DNA of 64,000 nucleotides from Nocardiopsis quinghaiensis (GCF_008638365.1 NZ_VWVU01000028.1:1-64000); one strand, 5' to 3'; shown: positions 34,701 to 41,821, counted from the first letter of the stretch. A program made the numbers and translations. The notes: generated by a model not told the origin, from the sequence alone.

Positions 34701-34968
34701 TGTCCCCGGCTTCGCGCGGGGAGATCCCGAAGAACACGGGGTCGAAGTCGCCGACGTCGTCGAGGAAGCCGCCGACGGCCTGGACGTGCTTCTCCGGGTC
34801 GAGCTGGGCGGTGGCGTCCCAGCGGTCGGCCGGGACCGGGCCGATGGCGTGGCGGCCCTCGGTCAGCATGTTCCAGAGGGCGCCGGGGTCGGGTGCGCCG
34901 GGAAGGCGGCTCGCCAGGCCCACGATGGCGACATCGCGGGTGTCCTTGCCGTGGTCCGCTGGGCTCAA
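28783..34968 (-). CDS. Type I PKS A: fully reducing module KS-AT-DH-ER-KR-ACP
   Basis: 2061 aa from a TTG start at 34968 (GGAGG 7 bases upstream; TTGA overlap with the hydrolase stop). KS about 11-430 with C176 in an unusual VETGCSSAM, H311, H352. AT about 532-840: S626 in GHSQG and YASH at 726-729, the methylmalonyl-CoA signature. DH: H920 and D1085 present, but the HxxxGxxxxP Gly is Asp (HRVHDSVVLP). ER about 1375-1685 with HSAAGGLGQAAVQ at 1510-1522. KR: GGLGALG at 1715-1721, LDD at 1799-1801 (B-type), Y1856. ACP S2017 in LGLDS. Predicted to add a fully reduced methyl-branched unit. It is the first PKS of the operon but has no loading domain. Confidence 0.94.
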   Translation of the reverse strand: MSPADHGKDTRDVAIVGLASRLPGAPDPGALWNMLTEGRHAIGPVPADRWDATAQLDPEKHVQAVGGFLDDVGDFDPVFFGISPREAGDIDPQQRLVLEAAWRALEDGGQPASRLRGTRCGVYVGASWHDYELLRKERGVPATQHSAVGNAPDVIAARVSYFLGLTGPSMTVETGCSSAMVALHLAAQAIRHGEIDSALVGGVNLILAPDVSVGLTHFGGLSDRGLCQAFSADADGFVRGEGVVALHLKPLDAALADGDRVHAVLAGTAVNNDGGGDSLASPNPAGQEDLLRTTYGGLGLSPDRLAYVEAHGTGTPKGDPIEAEAIGRVLGTTRSPGAGPLRIGSVKTNIGHLEAAAGLAGLVKVVLALRHRTIPASLHAGTLNPAIAFDDLNVSPVRTPVELPGDEPLYMAVNSFGWGGTNAHAVLATAPETAGPGAVEPVPALLTALSAHSEAALRQRAGDLADALAAGELDVPGAAGALARRRDHLPVRAALVATDPAELAEGLRSLADGTHDPEESTDVLTGHPGPVGRVAFVFPGQGSQWAEMGRELYEHAPVFRETVDRCGRALSAHVDWDLAEVVAGEAGTSWTDQVDVVQPVLWATSVGLAELWRAAGVEPDVVVGHSQGEVAAATVSGALSYEDAARVVARRSTAVRAIAGKGLMMAVELDRDGARRSLEGFEEFVSLAVNNGPTSCVLSGESDSVLVLKELLEADGVDCRLVKVDYASHSPQVDEVSDGLVRDLADVAPREGDVPMMSTVEARVLTGAELDADYWVANLRRPVRFAESVGALLDEGVTHVVEVSAHPILAMALEGLAGEHGTDVSVLTTLRRDRGTTTDLARAFARAYTSGLEPVAHVPADARTELPPYPWQRTRYWVPEARRRTGGGTELTLSPLTVEQDAWQGEITLDVRDQPWLDDHRVHDSVVLPGTGMLSFALATARARGGAPPRDLVDVRFLSDLTLAEDTARLAVLWRDDVAEGGSFTLMSLPEGAGGWTTHATARVHHAPAGDERAEAFPEALRTARAGDVEAFYDACAARGLNYGPTFRVVTELRHDGTEALGRIALDGRGRVGARPHGLHPALWDGALQVTLALCGDDATVVPTGVDRVTLHHDLAEPVLAGWSHAVRRDTHLFDLTLFDDAERPLVTMRGLRLSPLQGTEERGSEAERLHRMTYVDRPALGPASATTSAWAVVGDPADGTGDLARALEAAGAAVHRGRTMAEVSGTPVDAVVHVAPSAARGLDAQRAGLTELTGTVRACAGRGVPPRLTVLTHAAQAADPTEVPDPGAALYWGFARVLRREHGELSPRVVDVSGTDRVADAVAELLSDDGEDQVLVRSDRRLVGRLVGGPDESGPVPVAWATPRRSHRLTSDRPGLWERLVYRPLTADRPGPGEVQVRVSASALNFIDVMKALGTYPDPSGGDLFGGECAGHVTAVGEGVTGFGPGQRVAACVFGAIASHVTLRADHVRALPDHLGEAEAATLPLAAMTAWYGLRDLARLEEGETVLVHSAAGGLGQAAVQVARSAGAHVIATAGSEDKRRMLRESGIEHVFDSRDLSWADGVRGATGGHGVDVVLNSLSGAAIGLGMKVLAEDGRFVEVGKKDIYQGRSLDLSEFRKGVSFAAVDLAGLMSRRPERFARLFDRVWAAVREGTLTPLPYTTRPFAEAADALRDMARGVHVGKIVLTDPDTVTSIAPEAMPGGSLRADGRYLVTGGLGALGLSLAEHMADRGAGALVLVGRSGPTAEARARIEALRERGTGVTTASADVTDAVSVEKFLAELREDGTPLCGVVHAAGVLDDATIDTLTPEAIERVIGPKVDGARHLDALTVDDPLDFFLLFSSAAALVGNVGQAAYAAANAYLDSLAVARRHRGLPALSVQWGPFTDVGLAAADANRGDRLADRGMGGFTAAEAWRALEGLLAADTPVTGYVPLNLRRWFDAYPETAAQPSWELLKDRATSGGTEGDEFRVRVLAADPDQRPGLVEAKVRELAGRVLRMESDAIDRRVPFKELGLDSLMSLELRNRLEVAFGLKLSPTLLWTYGSTEALAAVLDERLTTSA

Positions 34969-36071
34969 GGGGTTCCTCCAGTGGCGACGGGGCCGTTGTA
35001 CAGCGGCCGGATACGCATCAGGCGGCGGGTCAGCAGGCCGAGGAGGGAGGACAGTCCCCGTCGTCCGGCGTGCTGGCACAGGGCGGTGAGGGTGAGCAGG
35101 CGCGTCTGCCGAAGGTGGTGGGGCGCGCCGTGCACGTCGTCGAAGGCGTAGACGCTCAGACCGGTGTTGAGTACCGAGGCGTCTCGCCAGTCGTGGCAGG
35201 GGATGATCTCGTCGCGGGTGCTGGCCACGTAGGTGACCGGTATGCGCAGCGCGGCGATCTCGTCGGGGGCGAGGGCCAGTTCGTCCAGCCGTGCGGCCAG
35301 TTCGTCGTGGCTGACGCGAGCCGCGCGGCCCAGCGCGGCGCGGGTGATCCGGGGCATGCCCGCGTGCGCGTCGGGGTCGGTGAAGAAGGCCCGCAGGGGC
35401 GCGCCGACGGTGACCAGGCGCCGGAGGCGTTCGTCCCGCGCCGAGCACAGCATGGCCAGGTGGCCGCCGAAGCTGGGCGCCACGGCCAGGGTGTTGGCCG
35501 CGTCGCAGTCGTCGGCGACGGCGTCCATGATGGCGGTGTAGACGTCCGCCGCGGCCCTGGAGTAGGGCACCTCGTTCTCTCCCACGCCGGGGAAGTCGGC
35601 GATGGCGATGGCGCAGCCCAGTCTGCGGCTCAGCCCCAGGAAGCCGCTCCACTGCTCCTTGAGCGCGACGATGCCGCCCATCATCACCACGAGGGGCGCG
35701 TCGGTCTTGGGAGGGCGTGAGAAGAGGAAGGACACCTTGGCCTCGCCGACCCGGGCGAACCGCTTCTCCCCCGCACCGGTCTCGGCCATCCAGCCGACGG
35801 TGGCCGAGGCGGCGCTACGTGCCGCGGAGGCCTTGGCCGGGGTGTCGGCGCAGGGGAAGCGCGCCAGGACGTACAGGTTCGCGGCATCGGGGGTGTTGCC
35901 GCTCTCGTGGCACTCGGCGGCCAGGCGGGACCACTCGGTGACCCACCCGCCCTCTCCGACGCCGTCCAGGTCGTGGATCCGGTCGAGCACCCGCTCGATC
36001 TCGGCGGCGCTGAGTCCCATGTGCCGGGCGTGGAGCCGGACGAACTCCTTCGCCTCGTCAAGCGCGCGCAT
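34965..36071 (-). CDS. Alpha/beta hydrolase, tetronate dehydration step (Agg5/AbyA5-like)
   Basis: 368 aa. Helical N-terminal cap (1-95), then a FrsA-like alpha/beta hydrolase core: VVMMGGIVALKEQW oxyanion region, nucleophile elbow APSFGGHL (Ala-Pro before Ser rather than Gly-x-Ser), Asp in STRDEIIP, His in DVHGAPHH. In agglomerin and abyssomicin pathways the homologous enzyme eliminates acetate from the acetylated hydroxymethyl-tetronate to give the exocyclic methylene. Assignment rests on fold plus position in the five-gene tetronate set. Overlaps the FAD gene by 14 bases and PKS A by 4. Confidence 0.85.
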   Translation of the reverse strand: MRALDEAKEFVRLHARHMGLSAAEIERVLDRIHDLDGVGEGGWVTEWSRLAAECHESGNTPDAANLYVLARFPCADTPAKASAARSAASATVGWMAETGAGEKRFARVGEAKVSFLFSRPPKTDAPLVVMMGGIVALKEQWSGFLGLSRRLGCAIAIADFPGVGENEVPYSRAAADVYTAIMDAVADDCDAANTLAVAPSFGGHLAMLCSARDERLRRLVTVGAPLRAFFTDPDAHAGMPRITRAALGRAARVSHDELAARLDELALAPDEIAALRIPVTYVASTRDEIIPCHDWRDASVLNTGLSVYAFDDVHGAPHHLRQTRLLTLTALCQHAGRRGLSSLLGLLTRRLMRIRPLYNGPVATGGTP

Positions 36072-37296
36072 GCAGGTCCTCGGTGTCCATGTCGTGGGGG
36101 GCGTTCAGAACGCGGTCGAGCAGGCGGTACTTGAACGGCAGCCGGTTGATGACCCGCATCCGGGTCCGGCGCATGGCGGTTCCCGCGGCCGAGGAGTGGG
36201 CCAGGGCCGCCTCCTGGAAGCGCTGGAACCGGGTGACCATCGTCTTGTGCCTGCGCCGTTCGGCGGTGACCTCGTCGAAGACGCCCGCGGGGAGCGCGCC
36301 CTCCTTCTCCCTCAGCGCGCGTGCGATCACCGGGCAGAAGTACACCGCGTCCTGGATGGCGAGGTTGACGCCCTGGCCGAGGATGGGGGTGCAGGTGTGG
36401 GCGGCGTCGCCGACGAGCAGCAGGCCGTCGCGGCTCCAGGTCTCCATGTCGGTCGTGAAGATCTCCAGGAAGGACGTGTCCTTCCATGAGGTGATGTGCT
36501 CCCCGACCAGGTCGGTGAGCTGCGGGGCGACCTCCCCGATCCCCGCCTTGAAGGCCTCCAGGCCCTGGGCGCGCACGTCGGCGAGACCGCGCTTGGGCAG
36601 GTTGTAGCCCACGCGCAGCAGGTCGGGGAAGGCCGGCAGGATCACCAGGTGCCTGTCCCCGGAGGCGAGGAGGTTGCCGTCGTGCCCCCAGTCGTCGGGA
36701 CGCGGCAGCTTGAACCACAGGAAGTCGCGTTCCATCGGCTGGACGTCGACGGCCAGGCCGGAGAGCTTGCGGGTCTTGGAGAAGCGGCCGTCCGCGCCGA
36801 CGACGAGCCGGGCGCGCACCTCCACGCGCTCGTCACCGCGGCGCAGCACACCGCCGCGTACCTCGCCGTCCTCCTCCACCAGGCTGGTCAGGTTGGACTG
36901 GGGCATGTACGTGAAGTTCGGGTACCCGGCCGACCCGTCCAGGAACGCGCCGATGAGGGCGGGCTGGGGAATGTCGATGGGCACGGCCCCGATCGGGAAG
37001 CGCCGGTAGTCGATGTGCATCACCCGGCGGCCCTTCTCCCACTGCCCGATGCCCGTCATCTCGACGAACCCGTGCTCGCGCAGGGCCGACTCGAAGCCGA
37101 GCTCGCGCAGGGTCAGCACCGAGCGGGCGGCGATGGTCTCGCCGCGGAAACTGCGTTCCAGCGTGGACTGCTTCTCGGCCAGGACCACGTCCACACCGGC
37201 TCGGGCCAGAAGGTGCGCGAGGAGCCCTCCGCCGGGGCCCGCGCCCACGACGAGGACGTCGGTGTGCACCGTGTCGCCGGTCTCGCGCGTCGTCAT
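36058..37296 (-). CDS. FAD-dependent monooxygenase-like protein within tetronate block
   Basis: 412 aa, group A flavoprotein hydroxylase fold. FAD motifs: VLVVGAGPGGGLLAHLLARA (about 14-33), DG motif VVGADGRFSKTRK, and GDAAHTCTPILGQGVNLAIQD. ATGA overlap with the acyltransferase gene. It is not part of the minimal tetronate set, so it probably tailors the chain: hydroxylation or epoxidation is the default; in pyrroindomycin-type spirotetronates a flavoprotein of this family (PyrE3) acts as a decalin-forming [4+2] cyclase, an option here. No partner reductase is encoded nearby, and family members reduce FAD directly with NAD(P)H. Confidence 0.88.
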   Translation of the reverse strand: MTTRETGDTVHTDVLVVGAGPGGGLLAHLLARAGVDVVLAEKQSTLERSFRGETIAARSVLTLRELGFESALREHGFVEMTGIGQWEKGRRVMHIDYRRFPIGAVPIDIPQPALIGAFLDGSAGYPNFTYMPQSNLTSLVEEDGEVRGGVLRRGDERVEVRARLVVGADGRFSKTRKLSGLAVDVQPMERDFLWFKLPRPDDWGHDGNLLASGDRHLVILPAFPDLLRVGYNLPKRGLADVRAQGLEAFKAGIGEVAPQLTDLVGEHITSWKDTSFLEIFTTDMETWSRDGLLLVGDAAHTCTPILGQGVNLAIQDAVYFCPVIARALREKEGALPAGVFDEVTAERRRHKTMVTRFQRFQEAALAHSSAAGTAMRRTRMRVINRLPFKYRLLDRVLNAPHDMDTEDLHARA

Positions 37297-38042
37297 TTCC
37301 AGTTCTCCAGTCCGTGTTTGACCTCGCCCAGCAGCTCCGCCGCGAGGGCACCGTCAACGACCCGGTGGTCGAAGGTGAGGCTGAGGGTGAGCACCGGTCG
37401 GACGACGACCTCCCCGTCGCGTACGACAGGGGTGTCGGTGATGGTGCCGATCCCGAAACCCCAGGTCCCGCCGATCATCGGCAGGATGGCGCGCACCGGT
37501 TCGTGGCCCACCGACGTCACCGAGAAGGTGCCCTGGAGCCGGGCCCTGCGCCGGGGGTCGCGCAGGACGGCCTTGTAGAGCAAGCGCACCAGCGGCAGGG
37601 GCAGGCGCTGCAGTCTGCGCACCTGGGCGAAGGGGCCATCCGGCGTGGCGTCGTCCTTCTTGTGGTCGTCGATGACCCTCTGGATGTCGGTGACGCCGAG
37701 TCCCTGCGCGGACTCGACGGATCCGGAGAGCACACAGCGCTGGCCGTCGACGGTCTTGTCGAACAGGACCTTGGCGTGCACGTCCTCGACCGTGGCCAGC
37801 CGGGGGCGCAGGCCGTCGCGCAGGACCGTGCGGGCGTCGCCGTTGGCCGCGATCGCGTCGGCGGCGGCCTTGACGACGTAGCTGACGTAGCTGGTGCGCT
37901 CGGTCGCGGCCTCGCGGTCCCGGCGCAGCGCGGTGACGTCGACGTCGGCCAGGAGGTGGACGTGGCAGGTGTTGCGGGCGTCGCGCAGGAACGCGTAGGT
38001 CTGGCGGCGCTGGGCGGGGATGCCCCGCAGGGGTGTGCTCAC
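37293..38042 (-). CDS. 2-oxoacid dehydrogenase E2-type acyltransferase (Agg4/AbyA4-like)
   Basis: 249 aa. Only the catalytic acyltransferase domain of an E2 protein: no lipoyl domain. The active site FDHRVVDGALAAELL carries HxxxDG near the C-terminus. In agglomerin/abyssomicin biosynthesis the homologue acetylates the primary hydroxyl of the tetronate to set up elimination. GTG start overlaps the ACP stop (GTGA). Placed between the ACP and tailoring genes as in other tetronate clusters. Confidence 0.88.
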   Translation of the reverse strand: MSTPLRGIPAQRRQTYAFLRDARNTCHVHLLADVDVTALRRDREAATERTSYVSYVVKAAADAIAANGDARTVLRDGLRPRLATVEDVHAKVLFDKTVDGQRCVLSGSVESAQGLGVTDIQRVIDDHKKDDATPDGPFAQVRRLQRLPLPLVRLLYKAVLRDPRRRARLQGTFSVTSVGHEPVRAILPMIGGTWGFGIGTITDTPVVRDGEVVVRPVLTLSLTFDHRVVDGALAAELLGEVKHGLENWK

Positions 38043-38293
38043 AGGTCGGCCCCGTCCCGGGCGGACACGTGGGGGTCCAGGACCGCCGCCATCTCACCGA
38101 GGGTCCGGGCGCGTTCGAACGCGTCGTAGTCGAGTTCGGCGCCCAGCTCGCGTTCCAGGTAGACGAGCACGCGCAGGGCGTTGACCGAGTCCCAGCCCTC
38201 GACGTCGGCCAGGCGCACCTCCGGGGCCAGGCCGTCCTCGTCAACGTCCAGGAGGTCGGCCACGACCTCTTTGAGCAGCTCCTCAGAGCGCAT
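38039..38293 (-). CDS. Stand-alone acyl carrier protein for glyceryl unit (Agg3-like)
   Basis: 84 aa. Acidic four-helix carrier protein with the phosphopantetheine Ser in EGWDSVNALR. Overlaps the end of the FkbH-like gene by 11 bases. In tetronate pathways it receives a glyceryl unit from 1,3-bisphosphoglycerate by the FkbH-like enzyme and presents it to the KAS III-like synthase. Confidence 0.93.
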   Translation of the reverse strand: MRSEELLKEVVADLLDVDEDGLAPEVRLADVEGWDSVNALRVLVYLERELGAELDYDAFERARTLGEMAAVLDPHVSARDGADL

Positions 38294-40184
38294 CGATGAT
38301 CTCCTCGCCTTGGGTGATGGTGATCCAGGCGGGAAGCGGTGGGGGCTCCGCCAGATCGTGGTGGAAGGTACGGGCGCCGTCCGCGGCTCCCGCCTCGGCG
38401 GTCACCTCGGTGAACCCCGCCTCCGGGTAGAAGTCCGCGAACTTCGCGTTGCGGTCGGTCCGGACGAAGGAGGCGGTGACCGCGGAGGCGCCGTGGCGGA
38501 GCGCGGCGCGCAGGACGCCGCCGACGATCGCGTGTTCCACGTCACGGGAGAAGACCCGGCAGCTCATGACGATGTTGCCGATCTCCCAGGCCCCGCCGTC
38601 CCCGGGGACGAGGGCCAGCGCGGCGATCAGTCCGTTGTCGCCGAACCGGTCGGACAGGCGCGCGGCGTAGAAGCCGCCGCCCCGGTCGGTGATCCGCGCG
38701 ATCTCCTCGGCGCCGTAGCGGCGGCCGGTGAGGTTGAACTGGTTGGTCTTGGCGAACAGCTGGACCACCCGGGCGGAGTTGAGCTCGCCGAAGGGCTCCA
38801 GGGAGAGCCTGGAGTCCAAGGCGTGCAGGTAGCTCTCCAGGTTGTCCGATCCCACCCGCAGCTGCTCGCGGCCGGTCTGGGCGCGGTACATGCCGGAGCG
38901 GCCCCGGTCCTCCTGTGTGAGCCTCAGCAGGTCGGTCCCGGCGGTGCGGGCGACGAACAGGGCGTAGCCGCTCGGGTCCGCGGGCATCTCCGGGACGGTG
39001 ACCTCGGGCAGCGCGTGGCGCATGAGCTCGCGTTCGGCGGGGTTGTCGTCGACGAACACCATGGAGTCGGCGCCGATGTTGAGTTCGCGGGCGAGTTCGG
39101 CGACGTTGTCCGGCTTGGGCCGCCAGTTGGCGTGGACGGCGACCAGGTCCTCACGGGAGAGCACCATCTCGGGGTGGGTGGCGATGGCCTCCTCGGCGAC
39201 GGCCTGGTCGTTCTTGGAGCTGACCGCGAGTATGACGCCCTGACGGCCGAGGTCGCGCGCCATCCGCTGCAGCTCGCTGAAGGCGGACCCCGGATAGGCG
39301 CCGCCGACGCGGACTCCGCCGACACCGTCGTCTCCGACCACCCCTCCCCACAGGGTGTCGTCCAGGTCCAGGACCAGGCACTTGCGGGCCAGCCCGAGCT
39401 CGGCGCGGGCCACGCGGGCCAGTTCCTCCGCGTAGGCGAGCAGGAAGTGGGGGGAGAACGCCTGGCTCGCGATGTGGCGCATGCGGTCGTCGGCCGCCAC
39501 GGTCGGGGTGTCGAGCCCGGCCGTGTCCACGACCACCACCGAGGTGTGGTCGGCGGCCAGGGCCAGGATGTCGGCGTTCATCCGGTGCCAGGCCGAGGCC
39601 AGGCGCGCGCGGCCGGCGTAGTCGACGTGGCGTGCGCGGGCCAGCGGGGACAGGGGCACGGTGTTGAGGACGACGGTGCCCCCGAGGGTGCTCCGGCACG
39701 CGTGCGCCCACTCCCCCAGCTCGGCGGCGAACCCGGCGCAGCGCTGCTCCACCTGATCGAGGTCGAGGGGGTCGGCCACGGCCGACAGGACGGCCCTGTC
39801 GTCGAGCAGGCAGCTGACCACGCGGGGTGCCAGCTCGCCGAGCTCGGGCGCCCCGGTGAGGATCTCCAGCCGCCACTGGTCGAACCCCGCGGTGCGTGTG
39901 GTGGCGACGACGCCTTCACGGGCCAGTACGGCGACGGCCATGGGCGGCAGCGGATCGATCGTGGAGCTGGCGAGGAAGGCGATCCGTGTCTCGCGGAAGG
40001 TGCCGGACTCGGTGAGCGCGACGCGCTGTTTGGCGCCGTCGACGATGCGCCCGGCCGCCTCCAGGTCGAGCGGATCGGTCAGTCCGGCGATCAGCGCGCG
40101 GACCCGGCCGGGGTCGGTGCCCAGGCCGGCGCGTTTGAGCGCGCGCAACTCGGTGATCGGTCCGAGGCGCTCGGTGGTGCTCAA
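38283..40184 (-). CDS. FkbH-like HAD glyceryl-ACP synthase (Agg2-like)
   Basis: 633 aa. N-terminal flavodoxin/SGNH-like region, then the HAD phosphatase domain with LVLDLDDTLWGG (about 270-281) and a C-terminal GNAT-like domain (FVRTDRNAKFADFYPEAGF). FkbH-like proteins dephosphorylate 1,3-bisphosphoglycerate and load glyceryl on an ACP. Start is TTG 40184: GGAGGAGAGG is 5 bases upstream and TTGA overlaps the KAS III stop; the upstream extension (16 codons) is not FkbH-like and sits inside the previous gene. Confidence 0.92.
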   Translation of the reverse strand: MSTTERLGPITELRALKRAGLGTDPGRVRALIAGLTDPLDLEAAGRIVDGAKQRVALTESGTFRETRIAFLASSTIDPLPPMAVAVLAREGVVATTRTAGFDQWRLEILTGAPELGELAPRVVSCLLDDRAVLSAVADPLDLDQVEQRCAGFAAELGEWAHACRSTLGGTVVLNTVPLSPLARARHVDYAGRARLASAWHRMNADILALAADHTSVVVVDTAGLDTPTVAADDRMRHIASQAFSPHFLLAYAEELARVARAELGLARKCLVLDLDDTLWGGVVGDDGVGGVRVGGAYPGSAFSELQRMARDLGRQGVILAVSSKNDQAVAEEAIATHPEMVLSREDLVAVHANWRPKPDNVAELARELNIGADSMVFVDDNPAERELMRHALPEVTVPEMPADPSGYALFVARTAGTDLLRLTQEDRGRSGMYRAQTGREQLRVGSDNLESYLHALDSRLSLEPFGELNSARVVQLFAKTNQFNLTGRRYGAEEIARITDRGGGFYAARLSDRFGDNGLIAALALVPGDGGAWEIGNIVMSCRVFSRDVEHAIVGGVLRAALRHGASAVTASFVRTDRNAKFADFYPEAGFTEVTAEAGAADGARTFHHDLAEPPPLPAWITITQGEEIIDAL

Positions 40185-41245
40185 CGGTCCTCTCCTCCGT
40201 CCCAGCGCAGCGCCATCCCGGAGACGACCCACTTGGAGGACTCGATCGCGGTGAGCAGCACGCGTCCGCCGTGGCCGTCGGGGGCGTCGGCGATGCGGCG
40301 CAGAGCCCGGTTGAGCTGGATGAACGGCAGGGCGTTGCCGTTGTTCCCGGTGTCGGCGACGCAGGAGACCGCCTGCTCGGGTCGCACCCCCATGTGCTCG
40401 CGGATGCGCTCGGTCATCACACCGTTGAGCTGGGGGGTGAGGACGTGCTCGACCTCGGCGACCGGCCAGCCGACGGACGCGGCCAGTTCCGTGAGGACCT
40501 CGGCGGCCAGGCCGGGCACGTTGGCCTCGATGGCCTTGTAGTCCTCCTCGGCCATCGGTTCGGGAACCGGTTCGCCCTTGGGTCCGGGGACCGCAGGGGC
40601 TCCCCCGGCGCCGTACCAGCGGACCAGTTGGGCCGGTTCACGGCCCTTGCCGACGGTGCGCAGGATCATGTGCTCGGTGGTCAGCGCGGGGCCCCCGCCC
40701 CCGGCCTCGACCACGGCGGCTCCGGCGCCGTCCCCGAACATCGCGAAGTTGACCATCCCGGCGGGACCGAGTTCGCGGACCGCCTCGTCGCTGGAGGGCA
40801 TCAGCCTGCGGCAGGTGTCGGCGCCGATCACCAGGCCGCGTTCGGCCCCCGAGGCCAGCAGGGCACGGGCCGTGTAGAGGCCCTGGAGGGCTCCGGCGCA
40901 TCCGGACATCAGCTGGAAGACGGGCAGGTCGTTCAGACCGAGCCGGTCGGCGACGAGGTTGGCCGTCGACGGCATCAGGTGGTCGGGCGAGGCGGTGGCG
41001 AGGATGAGGAAGTCCAGGTCGCCCGGCCCCACGGCGGCGGAGTCCATGGCCTGTCTCCCGGCGTCGGTGGCCAGTTCGCCCGTGAGCTTGGGTACCCCGT
41101 CCGGACTGTCCGGATCGCACAGGTACCGGGTGCGGTTGCCGGTGATCCGCTCGAGCCACCGCTCGTGCAGCCCGAAGCGTTCGGCGAGGTCGCGGTTGGT
41201 CACGGGGGTGCCCGGCAGTACCTCGCTCAGGGCTTTGATACGCAT
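40181..41245 (-). CDS. KAS III-like tetronate synthase (Agg1/RkD/AbyA1-like)
   Basis: 354 aa thiolase-fold enzyme. Nucleophile C116 in LMSGCAGALQG; FGDGAGAAVVE loop and N301 in DTGNNGNALP present. The segment corresponding to the FabH catalytic PHQAN reads TPQLNG (270-275), so the usual His appears replaced by Pro. In tetronate clusters this protein joins glyceryl-ACP and beta-ketoacyl-ACP through C-C and C-O bonds to release the tetronate ring. First gene of the operon; GGAAGAG lies before the ATG at 41245. Confidence 0.9.
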   Translation of the reverse strand: MRIKALSEVLPGTPVTNRDLAERFGLHERWLERITGNRTRYLCDPDSPDGVPKLTGELATDAGRQAMDSAAVGPGDLDFLILATASPDHLMPSTANLVADRLGLNDLPVFQLMSGCAGALQGLYTARALLASGAERGLVIGADTCRRLMPSSDEAVRELGPAGMVNFAMFGDGAGAAVVEAGGGGPALTTEHMILRTVGKGREPAQLVRWYGAGGAPAVPGPKGEPVPEPMAEEDYKAIEANVPGLAAEVLTELAASVGWPVAEVEHVLTPQLNGVMTERIREHMGVRPEQAVSCVADTGNNGNALPFIQLNRALRRIADAPDGHGGRVLLTAIESSKWVVSGMALRWDGGEDR

Positions 41246-41434
41246 TCGACTCTTCCCATAGAAGTGGTTTCACCCGACGGTGACTTAAAAGTTCAACATT
41301 GGGATAAACCCGATGTGACCCTCGCCACTCTGCTGGAAGCCGAGGTGGCTGTTCACCCGGGCCAATGCCCTGGAAACTGCCACGGCCTCGCTGCCATCTA
41401 TGACGACATTAGAGACACAAAGGGCAGAACGGCC

Positions 41435-41473
41435 ACCCCTAAAGCGAGCTCGGGAACCCCTAGAAGACCCCTA
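41435..41473 (-). promoter_or_regulatory. Three TAGGGGT direct repeats, candidate activator site
   Basis: ACCCCTA occurs at 41435-41441, 41456-41462 and 41467-41473 (spacing 21 and 11 bases, about two turns and one turn), about 190-230 bases before the KAS III gene. The middle copy is part of an imperfect palindrome CTCGGGAACCCCTAG (41449-41463) resembling LuxR-type sites. Function inferred. Confidence 0.5.
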
Positions 41474-41476
41474 AGA

Positions 41477-41500
41477 ACATAAGGACATAAGGACAGAAGG
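41477..41500. repeat. Tandem octamer ACATAAGG x2 plus ACAGAAGG
   Basis: Three consecutive 8-bp units directly beside the TAGGGGT repeats. Possibly part of the same regulatory region. Confidence 0.6.
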
Positions 41501-41780
41501 CGACAGTACGGCGACACACAGTAGGTTTCTCATGTGTTTCCAAGGGCCTCTTCCGCTTTCCCGAAAGTGTTACCTGAAGTAGCCCCGCGTTGCGCGGCGA
41601 CCCTGCCAGCGAGTCGTCCGGCGGCCACTCCCCGCGACCGCGCCCGCTCGCACCCCGGACCGTTTCCCGCCCGGAGAGGGCCAGGGCGCTCGTCGTCCCA
41701 CCGCGCCCGGACAGGGAATTCCGATACCGACCGGGACGTGCGGACGGACCCGCGCGCCGGAACCCTCCGGGAATCCACCC

Positions 41781-41821
41781 GGAAACCGTCCGTGTCCACC
41801 CGGACACACGCCACGGTTTCC
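41781..41821. repeat. Hairpin in the regulatory gap
   Basis: GGAAACCGT and ACGGTTTCC pair perfectly (9 bp), with an inner TGTCC/GGACA pair. Could be a regulatory or insulating structure; no adjacent gene end. Confidence 0.5.

Noticed and set aside
34969-35652. N-terminal extension of PKS A frame over the hydrolase gene
   Set aside because: The extra 228 residues are Arg/His-rich and antisense-like in composition, and the same DNA encodes a well-formed alpha/beta hydrolase in another frame.
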